NCBI RefSeq assembly: GCF_005080745.1
Contig: NZ_CP033004.1
Location: 284,634 to 305,056 of the forward strand
Origin: Buchnera aphidicola (Melaphis rhois)
GTDB lineage: Bacteria; Pseudomonadota; Gammaproteobacteria; Enterobacterales; Enterobacteriaceae
Direction of reading: 5' to 3'
Length of the DNA stretch: 20,423 bases
The translations under genes and the position numbers were made by a program. Every line of letters starts with the position of its first letter. The first letter of the stretch is position 1. This document shows, in pieces, positions 17,261 through 20,423 of this stretch. The notes beneath the pieces were generated by a model, which searched no databases, was not told the origin of the DNA, and worked only from the letters and a program-made list of their open reading frames with translations.

Positions 17261-17742
17261 ATTGCACATATACTATAAAATCTGTTATGTCTCTATACAT
17301 ATTATATAAATCATTATACCAATACATATGCTGGTAAAAAGTTAATTATTTATAATGACTTATACTATTTTAATACATATAATTAGTATCCAATTGCACT
17401 TAAAATAAAAAATTTATATATAATGTATTAAATATATTTTAATAATATTTTAAAAGCATAATAATTTTATTAATATTAATTGAAAATGAAGTACACATTC
17501 TATATTTGCATAGAATATAAAATTTAATTTTATACAAAAATACATTTTTAGTGATATATTTGTGACATCTAACAGTTTATTTCTTAAATATATAATAATT
17601 TCAATTATTAAATCATTGGCAATTATAAAAAAATAAATTTTTATTTTAACAAAACATAAATCAATAACTAATATAGATAATGGTAAATTGTTTTTACAAT
17701 TATTTTAAAATTTTATTAAATAAATGCTCGCAAGGAATTATT
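17261..17742. other. 482-bp spacer before sohB
   Basis: No gene seen. It holds a long imperfect inverted repeat (17308-17361) and two copies of AATTGCAC (17262-17269 and 17392-17399, approximate positions). The remaining sequence is mostly A and T. The first 63 bases of the sohB open frame (17680-17742) are assigned to the untranslated leader here, because the better start is downstream. Confidence 0.5.
17308..17361 (+). terminator. Inverted repeat downstream of the EamA gene
   Basis: AAATCATTATA (17308-17318) pairs with TATAATGACTT (17351-17361) over 11 positions with one wobble. Inside it, TACCA and TGGTA can form a smaller competing stem. It lies 47 bases after the transporter stop and could be a 3' structure or terminator. 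No clear U-tract follows. Confidence 0.3.
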
Positions 17743-18780
17743 ATGAGTTCTATTTCTGATTATATATTATTTCTTTTAAAAATATTTACTTTATTATTTC
17801 TAGTTGCATTTGCTATTTTTATAGTGCTAAACATAAAACAAAAAAAAAATAAACAGAAAAAAAAATTAGATATTATATCATTAAATGATCATTATATATC
17901 CATGAAACATCAAATTATTATGTCATCATTATCAAAATATGAACAAAAAATGTGGTATAAACGTAATGAAAAAATTAAAAAAGATAAATTAAAACAAGAT
18001 ATAAAATTAATTAAAAAAAATAGCAATCATATCCTTAATAACAAAAAACCTATATTATATGTGATAGACTTCAAAGGAGATATTAATGCAACTGCAGTAG
18101 CATCGTTACGTGAAGAAATATCTGCTATTCTTTTAGTTTATAGAAAAAATGATGAAGTACTTCTACGTTTAGAAAGTGGAGGAGGAACAATGCATGGGTA
18201 TGGATTAGCTTCTGCTCAATTACAAAGATTAAGAAAAAAAAATATATATCTAACTGTTTCTGTTGATAAAATTGCAGCTAGTGGTGGATATATGATGGCT
18301 TGCATTGCTAATCATATAATTGGTGCTCCATTTTCTATTATTGGCTCTATTGGTGTTATAGCACAAATACCTAATTTCTATAAATTGTTGAAAAAAAATA
18401 ATATTGATATGGAGTTACATACAGCTGGACAATACAAAAGAACATTAACTATGTTTGGAAAAAATACATCAGAATCTCGTGAAAAATTTTGTTCCGAATT
18501 ACGCGCTACTCATTCTTTATTTAAAAAATTTGTTTGCAGCATGCGTTCATCGATAAATATTGATGAAGTTTCTAATGGAGAATATTGGTTTGGTTCAATA
18601 GCCTTAGAAAAAGGATTAATAGATAGTCTGAATACAAGTGATGATTTCATCTTATCTAAAATAAGAGATTTTTCTGTATTAAAAATTAGTTATATTAACC
18701 AAAAAAAATTTTTAGATTCTTTTATGTTTAAATTAAAACACAATATAAAAAATAGAGTTTTTAACATATTAAATGTATAA
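17743..18780 (+). CDS. sohB: SohB, S49-family inner-membrane peptidase
   Basis: A signal-peptide-peptidase-like serine protease of family S49, anchored by one N-terminal membrane helix (about 8-31). An upstream in-frame ATG at 17680 exists, but AAGGA lies 7 nt before the ATG at 17743, and MSSISDYILFLLKI then matches the E. coli start. The product has 345 residues against 349. A Lys-rich linker follows the helix, then the peptidase domain with nucleophile Ser180 (KIAASGGYM) and general base Lys232 (GQYKRTLT). The usual ESPGG motif reads ESGGG (144-148), a Pro-to-Gly change near the oxyanion site. The linker carries A10 (17840-17849) and A9 (17857-17865) tracts. In E. coli, yciN and topA follow sohB; neither is here. 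Confidence 0.94.
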   Translation: MSSISDYILFLLKIFTLLFLVAFAIFIVLNIKQKKNKQKKKLDIISLNDHYISMKHQIIMSSLSKYEQKMWYKRNEKIKKDKLKQDIKLIKKNSNHILNNKKPILYVIDFKGDINATAVASLREEISAILLVYRKNDEVLLRLESGGGTMHGYGLASAQLQRLRKKNIYLTVSVDKIAASGGYMMACIANHIIGAPFSIIGSIGVIAQIPNFYKLLKKNNIDMELHTAGQYKRTLTMFGKNTSESREKFCSELRATHSLFKKFVCSMRSSINIDEVSNGEYWFGSIALEKGLIDSLNTSDDFILSKIRDFSVLKISYINQKKFLDSFMFKLKHNIKNRVFNILNV

Positions 18781-18796
18781 CGTTATTGACATAACG
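18781..18796 (+). terminator. Short hairpin after sohB
   Basis: CGTTAT-TGAC-ATAACG is a perfect 6-bp stem with a 4-nt loop starting directly after the sohB stop. A T-run (T7, near 18808-18814) follows about 12 nt later, not immediately. A second CGTTAT at 18832-18837 could pair with the right arm instead. Weak terminator candidate. Confidence 0.3.
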
Positions 18797-19184
18797 AGTT
18801 TAATTCATTTTTTTATGATTCCGTTATATTATACATGTACAAGATATTTTTTTTAAATTATATAAAATATACTATATAAATTATTTTTGTTTAAAGTTAA
18901 CAAGACAATATATCATTTAAAATTAAAAAATAAATATTTATTTTTATATAATATGAATATTAAATTTTTAATTATAGAATAATAACTATAATTTTGTTAA
19001 TTTTAAAATCTTAACTATATTAATAGATATTATTTTAAAAATGTAAAAAATATGTTTTTATATTAATTAATTAATTAATAATTTCAATTACGACAATTCT
19101 TAAATAAATTAATTTAGTTATATGTGATTTTAAATTTGTTAAAATTTATATAGTAGTTTATTAATTAAAAGCTATTAAATGTAT
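18781..19184. other. 404-bp spacer between sohB and suhB ends
   Basis: Both flanking genes end here (convergent). Apart from the short hairpin after sohB, the stretch is AT-rich with no ORF, tRNA or repeat family I can support. E. coli has yciN and topA immediately downstream of sohB, so this may mark their deletion. No topoisomerase fragment is recognisable. Confidence 0.5.
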
Positions 19185-19985
19185 TTATGTGTCATTAGAA
19201 TTAACGTATTTTCTGATTTTGGTAAGAACTATTCGCATTAATTTCGGATTTCCTGCTAATATTGATCCTAATGCAAAGTAATTATTACCTCCATAGACGT
19301 CACTTATTAATCCTCCAGCTTCTTTTACTTGTAATATACCTGATGTAATCTTAAAAGGTTTTATGTTAAAATTAAATAAGAAATCTAATCTTCCGATAGC
19401 AATATAGCTATAATCGAGATTTGTACATCCTGTAGATCTCAATTTTATATTTTCTATTAAAAATGAATCAAAAACTTTCATTATATCATTACTTTTATTA
19501 CATTTTGAATACGAAAAAATTATTCCAATTAAGCTATTTCTTAATGAACTAATTTCGTTACATCTCATTCTATATCCATTCAATTGAGCTCCTTGACCTT
19601 TAACAGATGTAAATAACTCGTTTCTAAGAGGATCATATATTACAGATATTTCAGTAATATTGCGAATTATTACAGCAATAGAAACACAAAAATGTGGTAA
19701 ATTTCTTTCAAAATTGCTTATTCCATCTAATGCATTAATTAACCATACTATTTCAGACATATTAAATGCCACATTTTTGCTATTTTTCGTAATAATGATA
19801 TGTTTTGGATAAGATTTTTGAATAATATTGATCATTAATTTTTCCGATATTTCTACCATTTTTACGATTAAATCTTGTTTTTTTATCTGTTTATCATTGT
19901 TTATTTTCTGATTATCATAGTTTTGAATGAGTATATTTCCACCTTTTCTAGCAACGCGAATGGCAATATTGAGAATAGGATGCAT
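19185..19985 (-). CDS. suhB: SuhB/inositol-monophosphatase family protein with lost metal ligands
   Basis: In E. coli SuhB is an inositol-1-monophosphatase that also works, independently of catalysis, with Nus factors in rRNA transcription antitermination. The 266-residue product aligns without net gaps to about residue 225 (E. coli 267). HPILNIAIRVARKGGN, NLPHFCVSIAV, YDPLRNELFT, GQGAQLNGYR and the C-terminal AGNP are kept. The catalytic metal site is not: ITEES is ITKNS (Glu67 to Lys), IDPLDGTTNF is INALDGISNF (Asp84 to Asn, Asp87 kept), and WDFAAG is FKITSG (Asp212 to Lys); Asp44 is Val. Phosphatase activity is therefore unlikely. The frame has no stop or shift, and AAGGA sits 6 nt before the ATG. 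It is divergent from rlmN. Confidence 0.93.
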   Translation of the reverse strand: MHPILNIAIRVARKGGNILIQNYDNQKINNDKQIKKQDLIVKMVEISEKLMINIIQKSYPKHIIITKNSKNVAFNMSEIVWLINALDGISNFERNLPHFCVSIAVIIRNITEISVIYDPLRNELFTSVKGQGAQLNGYRMRCNEISSLRNSLIGIIFSYSKCNKSNDIMKVFDSFLIENIKLRSTGCTNLDYSYIAIGRLDFLFNFNIKPFKITSGILQVKEAGGLISDVYGGNNYFALGSILAGNPKLMRIVLTKIRKYVNSNDT

Positions 19986-20012
19986 AACTTTCCTTATATT
20001 AAATAAAAATTA

Positions 20013-20041
20013 ATTATATAATGAAATTATAGTTTTGTCTG
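20013..20041 (-). promoter_or_regulatory. Sigma-70-type promoter for suhB
   Basis: On the minus strand CAGACA (20041-20036, 4 of 6 with the GACA core) is followed after 17 nt by a perfect TATAAT (20018-20013). The predicted start near 20006 leaves a leader of about 20 nt carrying the AAGGA site. A second TATAAT lies at 20031-20026. Confidence 0.42.
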
Positions 20042-20233
20042 TTTATATTACAAATACAAATATATTAATTAGTTATAAAAGTAATTATATTAATATTTAA
20101 TTTGAAATATATATTAATAATACATTTATATTTATAATTATTTAAATATTTAAAATATTAAATATAAACTATATTTAATACTATATTATGTTTTCTAAAT
20201 ATAATTTAAATAATATTAACTAGGATTAATCAA

Positions 20234-20423
20234 ATGAAGGATGTTGTAAGTAAATCAGATAATTTTAAAACTAATTTATTAAATTTTAATTTAAAAAAAA
20301 TGCGTGATTTCTTTAAATCAATAGGTGAAAAAGAATATTGTGCAGTACAAGTTATGCAATGGATATATAAATATTATTGTAATGATTTCGAAAAAATGTC
20401 AAATATTAGTATGAATTTAAAAA
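20234..20423 (+). CDS. rlmN: RlmN, dual-specificity rRNA/tRNA m2A methyltransferase, 3'-truncated by window edge
   Basis: RlmN is a radical-SAM enzyme that methylates A2503 of 23S rRNA and A37 of some tRNAs. Only the first 63 codons plus one base are in the window. LLNFNLKKMRDFFKSIGEKEY (15-35, with one more residue than shown matching E. coli [21 protein letters not shown]) and QVMQWIYKYYCNDFEKMSNIS align well with the N-terminal accessory domain. The CxxxCxxC motif lies beyond the window. AGGA (20222-20225) is 8 nt before the ATG. The gene is divergent from suhB across 248 bp. Confidence 0.9.
   Translation, partial: MKDVVSKSDNFKTNLLNFNLKKMRDFFKSIGEKEYCAVQVMQWIYKYYCNDFEKMSNISMNLK

Noticed and set aside
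17562..17596. GTGACA and TATAAT upstream of sohB as a promoter.
   Set aside because: Spacing is 23 nt, outside the usable 16-18 nt range; other -10 choices are poor.
19060..19082. TTAATTAATTAATTAA-type run near 19064-19079, looking like a short tandem repeat.
   Set aside because: Simple AT-rich sequence of four-base period; too short for CRISPR or an origin iteron array.

Overview
The window is about 20 kb of very AT-rich DNA whose proteins align almost end to end with Escherichia coli proteins, yet with shrunken operons, long AT-only spacers and no mobile elements, rRNA or recognisable tRNA. This is what an obligate insect endosymbiont of the Enterobacterales looks like. The best guess is Buchnera aphidicola: the tryptophan operon is trpDCBA only, TrpD is not fused to TrpG, and trpE/trpG are not upstream. 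In many Buchnera lineages trpEG sit on a plasmid. The genus call is an inference from gene content and order recalled from memory, not from a database search.

Layout. At 1-4475 (+ strand): the 3' part of rnb (RNase II), ychE (MarC-family membrane protein), then lipB and lipA (lipoate synthesis). At 4520-5215 (-): pyrF, convergent with lipA. A 615-bp spacer follows, then ribA (+, 5831-6430). At 6431-7988 there is a 1.56-kb gene-poor stretch with one weak hydrophobic ORF and a strong hairpin. At 7989-16034 (-) is a long block: trpD, trpCF, trpB, trpA, then yciC, yciB, yciA, then cls. At 16331-18780 (+): a DMT/EamA transporter and sohB. At 19185-19985 (-): suhB. At 20234 (+): the first 63 codons of rlmN.

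Function. Four routes are visible. trpDCBA converts anthranilate to tryptophan, the classic nutritional service of aphid symbionts, with anthranilate synthase expected elsewhere. ribA opens riboflavin synthesis. lipB/lipA make lipoyl groups for 2-oxoacid dehydrogenases. pyrF finishes UMP synthesis. The rest are envelope proteins (cls, yciB, yciC, ychE, the EamA transporter, sohB), an acyl-CoA thioesterase (yciA) and RNA-related proteins (rnb, suhB, rlmN).

The most interesting observation is SuhB. The reading frame is full length and collinear with E. coli SuhB, but most inositol-monophosphatase metal ligands are replaced (Glu67 to Lys, Asp84 to Asn, Asp212 to Lys). It is either a protein kept only for its non-enzymatic role in rRNA transcription or a gene early in decay. 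Other points are substitutions in the TrpD PRPP motif, gaps where E. coli has topA and pgpB-lapA-lapB, several perfect palindromes in divergent spacers, and long A-tracts inside intact genes. I found no new multi-gene system.
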